A DNA stretch of 25,724 nt from Ettlia oleoabundans (taxonomy: Eukaryota > Chlorophyta > Chlorophyceae > Chlamydomonadales), in NCBI GenBank assembly GCA_019693395.1, contig JAAMXP010000364.1, positions 1 through 25,724 on the forward strand, in the 5' to 3' direction. Positions 15,501-24,447 of this stretch are shown here, one piece after another. Below the pieces are notes generated by a model. It was not told where the DNA came from. It was given only the letters and a program-made list of their open reading frames with translations, and did not search any database. How positions within the stretch are numbered: the first letter of the stretch is position 1; each line of letters starts with the position of its first letter. Made by a program: the position numbers and the translations under genes.

Positions 15501-16605
15501 TGAGGGCGACGACCGATGGAAGCTGGGTCTGCCCCCCGGGTCTGTTCCCTACCTGTCGGTGAGCCACTGAAATTGCCAGCCACATACGTATCCATCCCGA
15601 CAGCTGGGCAGGCAGGCAGCAGCCCGGCAGGCAGCTTGACATTCAGTCAGCCAGCCACTCAGCCACCATCCATACAGCCAGCTGGGCAGGCAGCCTTATG
15701 GCCACCTAGCCCATGACAGCTGGCCAGACCCAGGGCAGTCGTCAGCCGACACCTCTTCTTGACCTATGCATTACACCAGCCGACGCTCAGGACTTGTTGG
15801 CTGTGCCTCTCGCCCAGCGTCTGTAGCTGGCGTTAGGGGAATTTTGGGTCTTGTGGCGCTTACCTGCATGCTGCAGTACTATTGGTTGTTGTGAGTGGCC
15901 TTTTGATGCTTCTCCGCCCTCCACATTTCCCTTCTTACATGAGCACTTTGCTTTGTTCGCTGTCACGCTGCAGGTGGTGAACCCTAGCTACGATTACGTG
16001 CCGCCTGAACTCATCAGCCTGTTTGTGACGGGTGGGTGCCTGGGCAATGTATTTGCGCCGCCGCCAAATCAACCACCCGGGGTGCTGGCTGCCTGCATCG
16101 CACTATTCACAGCCAATGGGGCCATGGCCTTTCTCCACTCTCGCCCTCCCTGCCTCCTCACACGCTGCTTCTTGACCCTGTTCTGCGCAGTTGCCTGCTT
16201 GATTGCTGTATTTCCAACAAGTATACATCATATAACGTTCCCCTGTCTCCCAATCCGCAGATCATGGCCATGGTTTCATGCCCTCATACGTGTACAGGCA
16301 GCTCACAGGTGGATGGGGTGGGTGCATGGGTGGCAGGGTTAAGACCCGGGTGACTCGGCAGCTGGGGGTGGGGTGGGTTGGTGGGTGGCTGTTTTTAGGC
16401 AGGCATTTCGTGCAACGAGGTACAGCTTGGCTGCTTGAAAATGAAAATCTAACACAAGGCTAGTAAGTGCACCAGATCACTGGCCAAACATGCATGCAAC
16501 ATTATTGTTTGAACGACCTCCTCTCCCTCCTGCCTGCCTGCAGAGTTCTACCACCGCCAGGATTTCATCCTGGACAAAAAGGCGTTGGACCAGCTCATTG
16601 GATGA
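12524..16605 (+). CDS. EIF2B2: Translation initiation factor eIF2B subunit beta, 12 exons, 463 aa
   Basis: Exons: 12524-12731, 13006-13110, 13451-13743, 13983-14048, 14426-14527, 14613-14741, 14848-15001, 15237-15340, 15496-15558, 15974-16031, 16261-16308, 16544-16605. All phases close. eIF2B exchanges GDP for GTP on eIF2; beta belongs to the regulatory alpha/beta/delta subcomplex. The N-terminal helical part (residues 1-104) is followed by an Ala/Pro/Gly/Ser-rich stretch encoded by exon 3 (about 105-202). The Rossmann-like core then begins: [20 protein letters not shown] (from about 224), [43 protein letters not shown], and [18 protein letters not shown] (411-428), ending with [13 protein letters not shown]. 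These match eIF2B-beta rather than alpha or delta, notably in the YDYVPPELI block. Intron 7 has a GC donor (15002). Intron 2 contains the assembly gap. Exons 8-9 encode a variable loop ([13 protein letters not shown]) and are less certain. Confidence 0.94.
13241..13262. other. Assembly gap, 22 N
   Basis: The run of N lies in eIF2B-beta intron 2, between GT/GGTAGG-rich low-complexity stretches, so the true length may differ from 22. Confidence 0.99.
13302..13343. repeat. 21-bp imperfect tandem repeat, two copies
   Basis: TTGTTATATATGTTGTTGTT plus C (13302-13322) is followed at once by TTGTTATACAGGTTGTTGTT plus A (13323-13343). The two differ at four positions. The repeat lies in eIF2B-beta intron 2, 39 bases after the N gap. 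Confidence 0.85.
15002..15236 (+). other. GC-AG intron (eIF2B-beta intron 7)
   Basis: The donor is CAG|GCGAGT and the acceptor CTCCTGCAG. Splicing here joins FPHNP to [10 protein letters not shown], which fits the plant eIF2B-beta pattern. Using GTCAGA at 15006 or GTGAGG at 15042 would put exon 8 in a frame that stops after a few codons. Confidence 0.85.
15098..15160. repeat. CA/CCCA and CG-CA microsatellite
   Basis: A C-run, CACACCCACACACAC-type repeats and then CGCACGCGCACGCACA fill the middle of eIF2B-beta intron 7. Alternating purine-pyrimidine tracts of this type can adopt Z-DNA in principle. Confidence 0.85.
15601..15695. repeat. GGCA/CAGC-rich simple repeat in eIF2B-beta intron 9
   Basis: Degenerate GGCAGGCAGCAGCC and CAGCCAGCCACTCAGCC units, bracketed by two copies of CAGCTGGGCAGGCAG, lie in the longest intron of the gene (15559-15973). 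Confidence 0.7.
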
Positions 16606-16789
16606 TCCTGCTTCCGCCCTCTTCGGTTGCCCGACGGTTTGACTAGCAGCTCGAGGCACATGTGTGGGAGTCGCGGCATGGGGCGGAGCTAAGCAAGACT
16701 GAGCAGGTTGACTTGCTGGCTGGGTCCAACCCAGGCACCTATTGTTGCGAATGGGAAGGTGCCGTTGGATACACATGTTATCTATCAGT

Positions 16790-16794
16790 TGTAA
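16790..16794 (+). terminator. TGTAA poly(A) signal, eIF2B-beta gene
   Basis: TGTAA (in CAGTTGTAAGCAACG) lies 185 bases after the eIF2B-beta stop and just before the next gene's TATA-like element. Confidence 0.5.
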
Positions 16795-16807
16795 GCAACG
16801 TGGTGTT

Positions 16808-16822
16808 CGTATTATAAATACG
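16808..16822 (+). promoter_or_regulatory. Palindromic TATA-box candidate for the RING gene
   Basis: CGTATTATAAATACG is an inverted repeat (CGTATT / AATACG around ATA) that contains TATAAAT. It lies 14 bases after the upstream gene's poly(A) signal and about 340 bases before the ATG at 17161, so it would set transcription start near 16840-16850. Confidence 0.4.
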
Positions 16823-17160
16823 GTTGGCCAGGCATGTGCAATGTGTTTGGCCTCCCACTCAAGGGGGCGCACGCCGCTCTGCCGCCGCCTACGCACGCCG
16901 CCTACGCGCCACATAGGCAGTGTCGCATTTCATCGCTGTCGTGCTGAGCATGGACAGTCTCTAGACCGCGCAGCTTGCCGATTTCCAAAGTTAGCATCTC
17001 TATCACGGCTGGCTGTGGGCCAGCAAAAGAGGGTGCAAACCCTTGGACCGGTCCTTCGGCACTGCTGCCCTCAGAGGCAGATACCCAGTCGCCAATTGAG
17101 CTCGTGGTTCGAGGTGTCAAACACCCCAAACACAGCGGTCAGCGGGCCCCTGGCTGAGGA

Positions 17161-19654
17161 ATGGCCACTCCGCGAGGGTCTCCAACTCTCGAGCAGACGC
17201 TCACGGAGGCCTTGGGAGGCTATGTTTCACCATTTAGACAGCCTTCACGGCGAGTAGATGCCACATGGCTAGCTGGTGAGTTAGCCATGGTGGCATTTGG
17301 GTTGGGTGGCTGCTCCCGCAACTGGTCGGCAGCTCTCTCTGACATCGCACTACGGGACGAAGCAGGCGCCCCGTTTCTGAAACATGCGGCATCCGGCCGC
17401 CCTGCCATCCGCTTCATCCGTCTGCTGCGGGAGCGTTGACCGGTTGCTTGCTGCTGCCGCGAAACCTCGCTCACAACCGTCAGGTTGTCGCTTACGATCG
17501 TGCCGCCGCGTGGGTAGTTCCCATAAAGCGTGAGATCAGTCTTTACCTTGTCGCAGGAGCCATGATGGTGCTTATATTGGTAGCAACCCTGCCCCTGAAC
17601 TTCCTCTGCATGGTGAGGCTAGCAGTTCATCCCAATGCGGCATTGCAGCTTGATGCGATCTCGTGCTGGCCCTTGCTCTGATGTGCATCTCTTGCGGCTT
17701 GCGGCTGGATTATGTTGTTGCTATGTTGCCAGGCAAATGCCCTGTTTCCTTCCAACCGGGCTCCTGCCTGCCCGCTGCAGTCGATCCTGACATTGGCAGC
17801 GGTGGCCACCTGCCTCCGCGCCTTTGCCCTGCACCAGTACACGCAGCGACTGTCGGAACTGGCGGTGAGTGGCGACCAACTTATGAGAATTTTATTGCAG
17901 TTGCTGCTTTTTGCTCCCATAAAGCGGCGTAGGAGGCATGAGCTGGCCCCTAAGGCCTGCCTTGCTACTCTTTCCACCCCTGTGGCACGGTGTGTGCCAT
18001 GCACATGTAGAGTCAGAGAATGCCTCCCTAAACAGGGGGCACTGGTAAAGCTCACGCTTCATGCCTCATTCCCCTCCCCTGGCACAGGCGCATGCGGGAA
18101 CGGGACAGGGAGGTGACTCTGCCTCCGCTTCAGGGTCTGGCGGTGCGGCTGCAGGGGCGCTGAGCTCGGCTGCCCAGCGCCGCCCTCGCCGCCCCTCCCT
18201 GCTCACCGCGGTGGCTGCAGCGGGGCGCCCCTTCAACTTGTTGCACCTGCGGCTGTCCCTGGTTGAAAGGGATTTCACAGAACCGGGAGATTATGAGCTG
18301 CTGCTGCGCTTGGATGAACTGGAGGCAGGTGGGTGCCAGGCGGTGTGTGTGCGGTGTGGGGCGGGCTTGGCGACTCGTGCATCGCCTGCTGGAAAGCAGC
18401 ATCCAGGCATGTACACTGGAAGCAGTGAAGGCTGCAGGCTTGCACGCGCGTGGCCGCCGGTAGAATAGTCACAACAGTGCCAACTTGCCCCCCACTAAGG
18501 CGCTGCCCCTGGCTGCAGGTGCTGCCCAGGAATCGGCGCAGCAGCAGCAGCCACCGTCGCTGCCAGAGTCGCAGCTGGCGCTGCTGCCGGTGCACGTGCA
18601 CCACACCCCCACCAGGAAGGAAAGGAAGCAGCGCAGCACGCCCTTTGACCTCACACCAAGGGCTGCAACCAGCACTGGTGCGGCGCAGCATGACACGCCG
18701 GCGCAGGCAAGCAGCCGCAACAACACACCCACCACCAGCCAGATCAGCAGCAGCAGCAGCAGTAGAGATAGCCTCTCTAGGTGGAAGCCCTCTCCAGCTA
18801 CGAGTGCAGCAGCAGCAGGCGGCAGCAGCCACAAGGTGCAGCGATTCGCGGCGGGAGGGCCCCCCTTGGTCCCCGTGCTGCAGGAGCAGCTGCAGCAGCA
18901 GGCGGTTGTGCCAGCACCTAGCGGTCCACGGCAATCCTCCAGCAGTAGCAGCACCAGCAGCAGCAGCGCAGGCAGCTTCAGCTCAGTTGGGGGTTTAGGA
19001 GCGGCGGCAGCACCCGCAAGTGCCCAGCCACTGGGCGCTGTCGCGTCAGAGCTGGAGATAGTGCCCGCCACGCCGCCAGCAGAGGCAGCCGCAGTTTTAT
19101 CTGAGGGCGGTGAGAGCGAGCGCGAAACCGTGTGTAGCGAGGAGGACGAGGAGATCCTGTGCAGCGTGTGTCTGGAACCATTTGACGACGGTGCCAAGGT
19201 GTGTGTGTGGGGTGGGGGGGGGGATGACCAGGGTAAAGAGATTGAGGGGGGCAACAGAGGAGGCAGCGGCAAGCTTAAAGACAAAGGCAGCAAAGGCACC
19301 AGGCTGACGCAGCCCTCCTCCTGCGCCGCCCGCAGATTGTCAGCCTGCCCTGCGGCCACCAGTACCACGAGGAATGCGTGAAAACATGGCTGCGGTACAA
19401 AGGTGCGACTGCAGTGCATTGGGTAAAAGGAACTGCCACTGCCCAGTGGCAGCTACCGCAGGCCTGCGCGGCCAACCACGCCCTGGCTGCACCCAGCTGC
19501 TGCGGATCGTGCCTAACCCGCACAACACTTCTGCTGCACGTTACCCCCTCATCGGTCTCCTGCTAGTGCTGCAGGTATCGATGCCACATGCCCCAACTGC
19601 AAGGGCCAAGTGTTTGACAGTCCCGAAGAAGCTGAGGAGCAGCAGCAGTCTTAG
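17161..19654 (+). CDS. Membrane-anchored RING-H2 E3 ubiquitin ligase, 7 exons, 440 aa
   Basis: Exons: 17161-17275, 17557-17612, 17781-17864, 18088-18328, 18519-19198, 19336-19402, 19575-19654. All phases close. The C-terminal RING-H2 has its eight zinc ligands at C380, C383, C398, H400, H403, C406, C420 and C423 (CSVCLEPFDD, LPCGHQYHEECVKTWL, CPNC). It should recruit an E2 and transfer ubiquitin; the substrate is unknown. Residues 1-39 are polar; a hydrophobic stretch of about 35 residues (40-74, AMMVLILVATLPLNFLCM then SILTLAAVATCLRAFAL) suggests one long or two hairpin membrane segments. A segment before the linker, RDFTEPGDYELLLRLDELEA (146-165), resembles the (D/E)RDFT..DYE.LL.LD motif seen near the RING in some plant ligases. 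The linker of about 210 residues is Gln/Ser/Ala-rich. The start at 17161 is chosen because its strong donor (GTGAGT) and the acceptor at 17556 join in phase just before the membrane segment; ATG 17562 is an alternative. Confidence 0.85.
19199..19223 (+). repeat. GT repeat followed by G-run at a 5' splice site
   Basis: RING-gene intron 5 starts GTGTGTGTGTGGGGTGGGG and continues with an unbroken G-run. The donor is thus embedded in a GT microsatellite next to a potential G-quadruplex-forming stretch. Confidence 0.75.
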
Positions 19655-20341
19655 CAACAAGAGTTGGGCCGTTCCAGTAAAGATGATGCACATGGCGCAT
19701 GGCGGCACAGCCATGCCAGCAGTAGTGCAGGTGCGAGGCACACTCATTCCGCTATCCCCCTGGCCCCGCACCTCAGCCTAAGCTGCCTTGCATGTTCTCC
19801 GTCCAGGACGCAACACTTTCATGCCCAGTGTGCCCAGTAATTCTTTTGCACGGCTTATCACCATGTCACATGCACTGTACCATCTGTTCTGCCCTGCAAT
19901 TTAGTAGCGCGCTTCTTTAATACAATCATGGCACCACCGTTTGCTGTTGGCGCGCTCGCTCCTCCTTTGTGGGGGCTCCCACCTGGCACTTGCGCTCGCC
20001 CGCTGCTGCTGCTCTCAATTGCCTGCTGTTTCACTCCCCCGGAAAAGCCACATTGCGCTCTCGACCTGTGCATACCCTTAACCCCAATTTCTTTCATTCC
20101 CATTCTTCACCTCCCAAGCCTGCATCCCCTCGCGTTGCATGGGTTCACCCCAACATCAATCATGCCTGCAAACGCTTAGCGCCCCCACAAATCCCTTCCG
20201 CCATTCCTCGAGCTGACGTTCATATACACCTGTGCTTCCCTTTCCCGCTACACTGCAATATGCACCCACCCATGCCTCTCAGGATTTCAGCAGATCCCAG
20301 TCCTCACTGGCCAAGCAGTGCTTTGCAAAGCGTGCTCTTAT

Positions 20342-20346
20342 TGTAA
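20342..20346 (+). terminator. TGTAA poly(A) signal candidate, RING gene
   Basis: This is the first plus-strand TGTAA found after the stop at 19654. The distance of 688 bases is long, so another signal may be used. Confidence 0.35.
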
Positions 20347-20804
20347 ATCAGGTGCAACACAATGTGTGTGGTGCCCGCAGCCCTGCTAGCTGCATAATCT
20401 CTTCGCAGCTGACACCCTGCACACTGAAGCATTTTACTACATATGTACTACTCTCAACAGAGTGGCTTGCAAGCTTCTTGGTCTTCTACACCTGTGTATC
20501 AACATGCACGTTTGGCTAGCGGTTCAGCATGCGGGGCCATGAGTAAAACAAAGGGTGAATTGTTCGACATACTGGCACGCCAACAAAGAGCTGTATGCAC
20601 TTGCTAGGTCCTGGTGGTCGTGTCGCGGGATGGTGCTGCTGGGTACAGCAGTCTCCAAGGCCTTTCAAGCCGCAAACCACAGAGGCCTGCCACCCACATC
20701 CTCCTTGCGCGCCCTGCCTTCCATGAGCAACCCATACAGGGCGCTGTTGGTCTGCAGGCAAGGAGCCGTAGCCATGCTTGGCAGAAACTCGCCACATGCA
20801 CAAT

Positions 20805-20809
20805 TTACA
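20805..20809 (-). terminator. TGTAA poly(A) signal, unknown His-ladder gene
   Basis: TTACA on the plus strand (TGTAA on minus) lies 167 bases after the minus-strand stop at 20976. Confidence 0.5.
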
Positions 20810-20975
20810 GGGAAGCAGGCAAGCCACATGATTGAATGCTTGTGTGGAGGTCAGAGGTGCTGGCAGGCATGATCTGTGCCAGCTGAATGTTGTGCTCCGG
20901 CAAAAAGCGCAAACATGACTGATACAGGGGGAGTGAGCCATGGTGTACACACCACATGTGGCAGCATAGGCACTT

Positions 20976-23338
20976 TCAGCTCACCAGGCCAACAAACTTC
21001 TGGGGCAGGCGGTTCAGTGCATCCCGCTGTATGCGCAGCCCGTCACACAGCGGGTTGGCAACCTGCACAGTGCTCTGCCCTGGGCTCTGCCGCAGCAGGT
21101 GCAGCTCAAGGATGCCCCGCATGGCCTGCTCTTTGCTGGGCAGCTCTACACCCGATGAAGATGCAGCTGTGGCAGGGGGCTGCGCAGGCTCTTGTGTTGG
21201 CTGTGCCAGGGGCTGTGCAGGCGCTGGCGTTGGCTGTGCCGGGGGCTGTGCAGGCGCTGATGGAGGGGGCACCGCCGCTGAGGATGCAGGTCCAGTGCTG
21301 GATGGATTAGCTGCTGGGCCATATGCTGAGGATGGTCGCACAAAGGAGGGCATTGCTGCCTGCTCTGCGGCAGGCTCATCCACAAACATTGGGTCAGCCC
21401 CCAGCACACAACCAGGTGCATACCCGGCATCCAGGCCCTGAAGTGAGGGGCTGTCGTAGGTGCCCAGCTGCAGGGTCACGGTCACGCCCTCCACCTGCTG
21501 CTGCAACGCCTTGTGGCCGTCCCTGAGCTCGCTGATCTGGCTCTGCAGGTGGGCATGGACCTGGGTGTGCTGGTGGAGCTGGCTATGCAGCTCAGTATGC
21601 TGCTGGGTGTGGTGGTCGAAGTTGTCGTCAACCCGCTCCTTTGTGTAGTCAAGCCTGCAGGAGGCAGAGGGAAGGACATCTATGGGATGGGGCTGCTGGC
21701 AAGCAGGGGCAGCTGAGCAGGGTAAGCAGGTAGTGTTCAATGCTCTTGACGTGACCATCACAGTCTGTGATCATCAGCAGCCTCAACAGCCCCACCTGAC
21801 CGCCAGTTCCTCTGCTGCCAGGCGAAGACGGCTGATGTCAATCTCATGTGCCCAGTCAGAGCCTGGTACAGGCCGGCCTGAACGTGGTGCTGCTGCAGCG
21901 GCAGTCGCAGTGGTGGCGCTGTCACCGCCTCCCTGCATGCTAGCTTGCTCGCCAGTCGTGTCGCTGTCGCTTGATCCTGCAGCTGCTGCTTGCATGACCG
22001 CTTCAAGCAAGCCTCCTACAGCAGCTGCGGGGCCAGGTTAGTAGTGGGGCTGGCAGTTGGTGGGCGGCAGCTGATGACTGGATGCAACACAAAAGCTCCA
22101 GGCAGCACTGCTGCTGTATGTCCATTATCAACCTGCACACACTGTACAGGGCTCACCTGGCTGAGGCAGCTGTGTGGGCTGCGGTGGCGCTGGCGGTGGC
22201 AACGGTGGCAGTTCCTCTTCCAAAAGCCCCAGAACCTGTAGTGCCGCCCTAAGGTCCAGCCAATTGGCTGGCGCGCATTGCTCCTGGCCATCTCCTGCAG
22301 TCCACACCTTCTCAACTTTCTTCAGCTTGAAGTCGTGCACCTGCATGCCAGAGGCGTATTGGTGCTTGAGATAAGCTTGCTACCACTGACCAGTACCCCC
22401 CCAGCTGACGCTCTGCATGCAGGCCAAACACAATTGTCTTTGCCCTTACCACGCTAGTATTGTCCAGGTTGGCATAGTGGGTGATCATGCCCCTGACGCC
22501 CTCAGTCGGCTGCTGCGGTAGGGCCAGCGTGAAAAACTGCTGCAGGTCTGGTTGGTTACTTCTCTTGCGAGAATCAAACTTCCAGGTGCGCTGCACACCA
22601 TCAAATCTGGGGCGGTCGGTGCCTGCCACACACACCAGCCGCCGCGCGCCAGTCAGGGGCAGCGGCAGCTCTGCACGGCAGGGCGTGGGCAGGCCTGCAA
22701 CACCACACTGCTCTGCGCCTTGTGCACTGGCTGTGAATCCAATGGGCGGGTCCAGACGCTGCCAGTGGGCCAGGTAGGCAGCTGCCTGGCTGCATGTCAT
22801 GCGCAAGCGCCAAGCCTGCCCCTGCAACCGACATACAAATCTGATCGACTCCTCGCACTAATGATCACACAATGCTAACACGTCCTAACACTGGCAACTC
22901 TTCGAGATGTGCTGCACTTGCCTGTGTTCCGATCTCTGGGCTGAAAGTGATGGCAAACCTGCCAGCGCTGCAGCGTGCCACTACCGCTGGCGCAGTTGTG
23001 TCAAATGTCGCGTCGCTGCCAGTGCCATATGATGTGGATGTCTGCTTGAATTGCTCAGCAATCTTTATATCCTCATGAAAAGCTTCCAGGCCTGCCACGG
23101 GTTCCTCGCACTCCAGCAGCAGCAATCCGGCCGCTTCTGCAAACGCCGCCTCTGAAGCCGCCTTGCCCACTGCCAGGATCGCAGCAACCTGTCCTCTGAG
23201 ACGCTCCTTGCTCCTCTGCTTCAGCAACTCACTCCTGGCACATATATATCGGCCAGGCGGGTTGCTTTGTGCCAGCGAGGCCGGGTTGAGGAACCCTGCT
23301 CTGTAAATGGGGTACTGCTCACCGCCTGTTGATCTCAT
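20976..23338 (-). CDS. Unknown protein with His-rich helix and PAQP repeats, 5 exons, 626 aa
   Basis: Exons on minus: 23338-22922, 22821-22450, 22340-22157, 22024-21796, 21654-20976. All phases close and each junction has a good acceptor (TTGCAG, ATGCAG, CCGCAG, CTGCAG). I do not recognise the family. Residues 1-263 look globular, with Trp and aromatic motifs (PPGRYICARSELLKQRSKE, ITFSPEIGTQ, TWKFDSRKRSNQPDLQQFF, HYANLDNTSV). VHDFKLKKVEKVW and NWLDLRAALQVLGLLEEEL follow, then a proline run and an Ala/Ser/Thr/Gly-rich linker. Residues about 402-457 form a predicted helix/coiled coil with eight histidines at 415-436. A PAQP-type 11-residue repeat follows, then a last conserved-looking stretch (EQAMRGILELHLL, DALNRLPQKFVGLVS). 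Intron 1 has a GC donor (22921). The first ATG is uncertain: the exon's frame stays open to 23563 and upstream exons are possible. No transposon signature or signal peptide was seen. Confidence 0.6.
21175..21259 (-). repeat. 33-bp coding minisatellite, about 2.6 copies
   Basis: Units at 21175-21207, 21208-21240 and a partial one from 21241 share GGGGCTGTGCAGGCGCTGG-like cores (plus strand). On the coding minus strand the unit is an 11-residue repeat of the type PAQPxAQPTxx. Confidence 0.85.
22822..22921 (-). other. GC-AG intron (unknown gene, intron 1)
   Basis: The donor is CAG|GCAAGT (minus strand, 22921 downward) and the acceptor GGTTGCAG. It is only 100 bases long. The alternative GT donor four bases on puts exon 2 into a frame that stops at about 22601, whereas the GC donor keeps the frame used by all later exons. 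Confidence 0.75.
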
Positions 23339-23640
23339 TCCGTGAAGCCAAGGGAAGAGCAGACAAGAGCAAGAGTCTGTGCATGGTGCCGAGCTGAAAT
23401 GATCAAATTCTTTCCAGAGCACCGTGTTGCTTCTGCCTGCTCGTGTTCCCTGCGGATTGCTGTGATTCTGGCCACGATCTGACACCTGGTCAGTACGAGC
23501 GTGCCGATCGCTTTGTTGTAATGTCATCGCAGGATGTGAACGCCAAACAAGACACACATGCACACCAGTTAGCCTGCCTTGTCCAGGCCTTGTCCAAGAC
23601 TGCTCCAGCTGGCATGCAAGATGATCGGGTGGATGGTACG

Positions 23641-23647
23641 CTATATA
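23641..23647 (-). promoter_or_regulatory. TATA-box candidate for the unknown gene
   Basis: The minus-strand word TATATAG (in ACCTATATAGCG) is one of the few TATA-like elements in the GC-rich spacer. The position relative to a transcription start is unknown. Confidence 0.25.
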
Positions 23648-24056
23648 GGTCTATTGGCAGTTCGTGGTTTTCAACACTCACATGTGCACTGGTTTGAGAA
23701 ATTCACAGAGGAGTGATTGAAGCCACTGCGGTAACCGGCGGCGCAAGGCGCATACTAGGTATTCATGGGAGGATGCAGCCGCTAATGCCGCCATGCCATG
23801 GTATCAACCCCGCTGATTACCATTCCTGCCACAAGGATCCTCCCCGCGGGATGTGGCCCAAACCCATACTGCAACGAGAAGTGGACAGGCCTTTTCAATG
23901 CATACATGTATTGTTTTCAGCCAGCTGTGTGGGGAACTTGAGTCACTCTCAACACAGGTATACCATCCCTTTGCCTGCTACACTGGTGCTTGGTGCCCTC
24001 ACGCTGTGCACGGGCTGGCCCAGGGATCCGAGGCCGCACGTGGAATGAGTGTTGCT

Positions 24057-24061
24057 TTACA
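24057..24061 (-). terminator. TGTAA poly(A) signal, right-edge gene
   Basis: TTACA on plus (TGTAA on minus) is the first such signal after the minus-strand stop at 24448, 387 bases downstream. Confidence 0.4.
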
Positions 24062-24447
24062 TAGAATTATACGCTTGCGCACTTGCAAATGTGAAGGCGC
24101 TTGCAAACTACAAGCCAATCGGTTTCACATGGCATACCTAGATTGCATACACAACGAAAGCTAGGACAAAGGCAGGCAAGGAGCAGAAATGAACGATACC
24201 AGCTGCACCAAGCATGCGGCTGGCACACAAAAGCAAGCAGGGAGATGATGACAGGAAAAAGGGTGGGACCTAGGTAATGACACTGGGTTGGTACAGAACA
24301 AATTCCAATCTGTACAGGACTACAGCATTTTTGCTGCTGCGCCCATGGCACGCCAGGGCATGCATGCCCCTAGGAAGGACGAGACGCGACGATTTTGGGT
24401 TTGATTGTGGTTTTCAAGGCAGCGTAAACAGGCGGTGCAAAACACCA

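Larger units (their letters stand above)
16606..17160. other. Spacer between eIF2B-beta and the RING gene
   Basis: It holds the eIF2B-beta 3' UTR, ending near TGTAA at 16790-16794, then a TATA-like palindrome and about 320 bases of presumed leader for the RING gene. ATGs at 16834 and 16840 open upstream frames; the one at 16840 runs to 17257 and would overlap the RING start at 17161 out of frame if transcribed. I see no recognisable gene. Confidence 0.5.
19655..20975. other. Convergent spacer: 3' regions of the RING gene and the unknown minus-strand gene
   Basis: Two transcripts converge here. TGTAA at 20342-20346 is the first plus-strand poly(A) candidate after the RING stop, which would give a long (about 0.7 kb) 3' UTR. 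On the minus strand, TGTAA at 20809-20805 follows the unknown gene. The open frames in between (for example 20516-20950 minus) have no recognisable motif or splice-consistent extension. I see no further gene. Confidence 0.5.
23339..24447. other. Spacer between the two minus-strand genes at the right
   Basis: From right to left it holds the 3' UTR of the right-edge gene (TGTAA on minus at 24061-24057), then the promoter/leader of the unknown gene. A TATATAG word on the minus strand at 23647-23641, about 300 bases before the ATG at 23338, is a TATA-box candidate. No coding exon is convincing, though short open frames exist on both strands (for example 23713-24048 plus, without an ATG start). 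Confidence 0.45.

Noticed and set aside
14888..15595. Minus-strand 235-codon open frame
   Set aside because: It lies antisense to eIF2B-beta exons 7-9 and crosses a CA microsatellite; it is low-complexity and has no family features.
17161..17439. Single-exon reading of 17161-17439 as a 92-aa protein
   Set aside because: A strong GTGAGT donor at 17276 joins in phase to a pyrimidine-rich acceptor at 17556 and leads straight into the membrane segment of the RING protein, so the remainder is intron.
17484..17513. Extra 30-base mini-exon in the RING gene
   Set aside because: It would keep the phase, but needs a 43-base intron (17514-17556), far shorter than any other intron in the window.
18469..19419. 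Minus-strand 316-codon open frame antisense to the RING gene
   Set aside because: It is the antisense shadow of CAG/AGC-rich coding sequence; leucine and serine runs mirror the Gln/Ser/Ala-rich linker.
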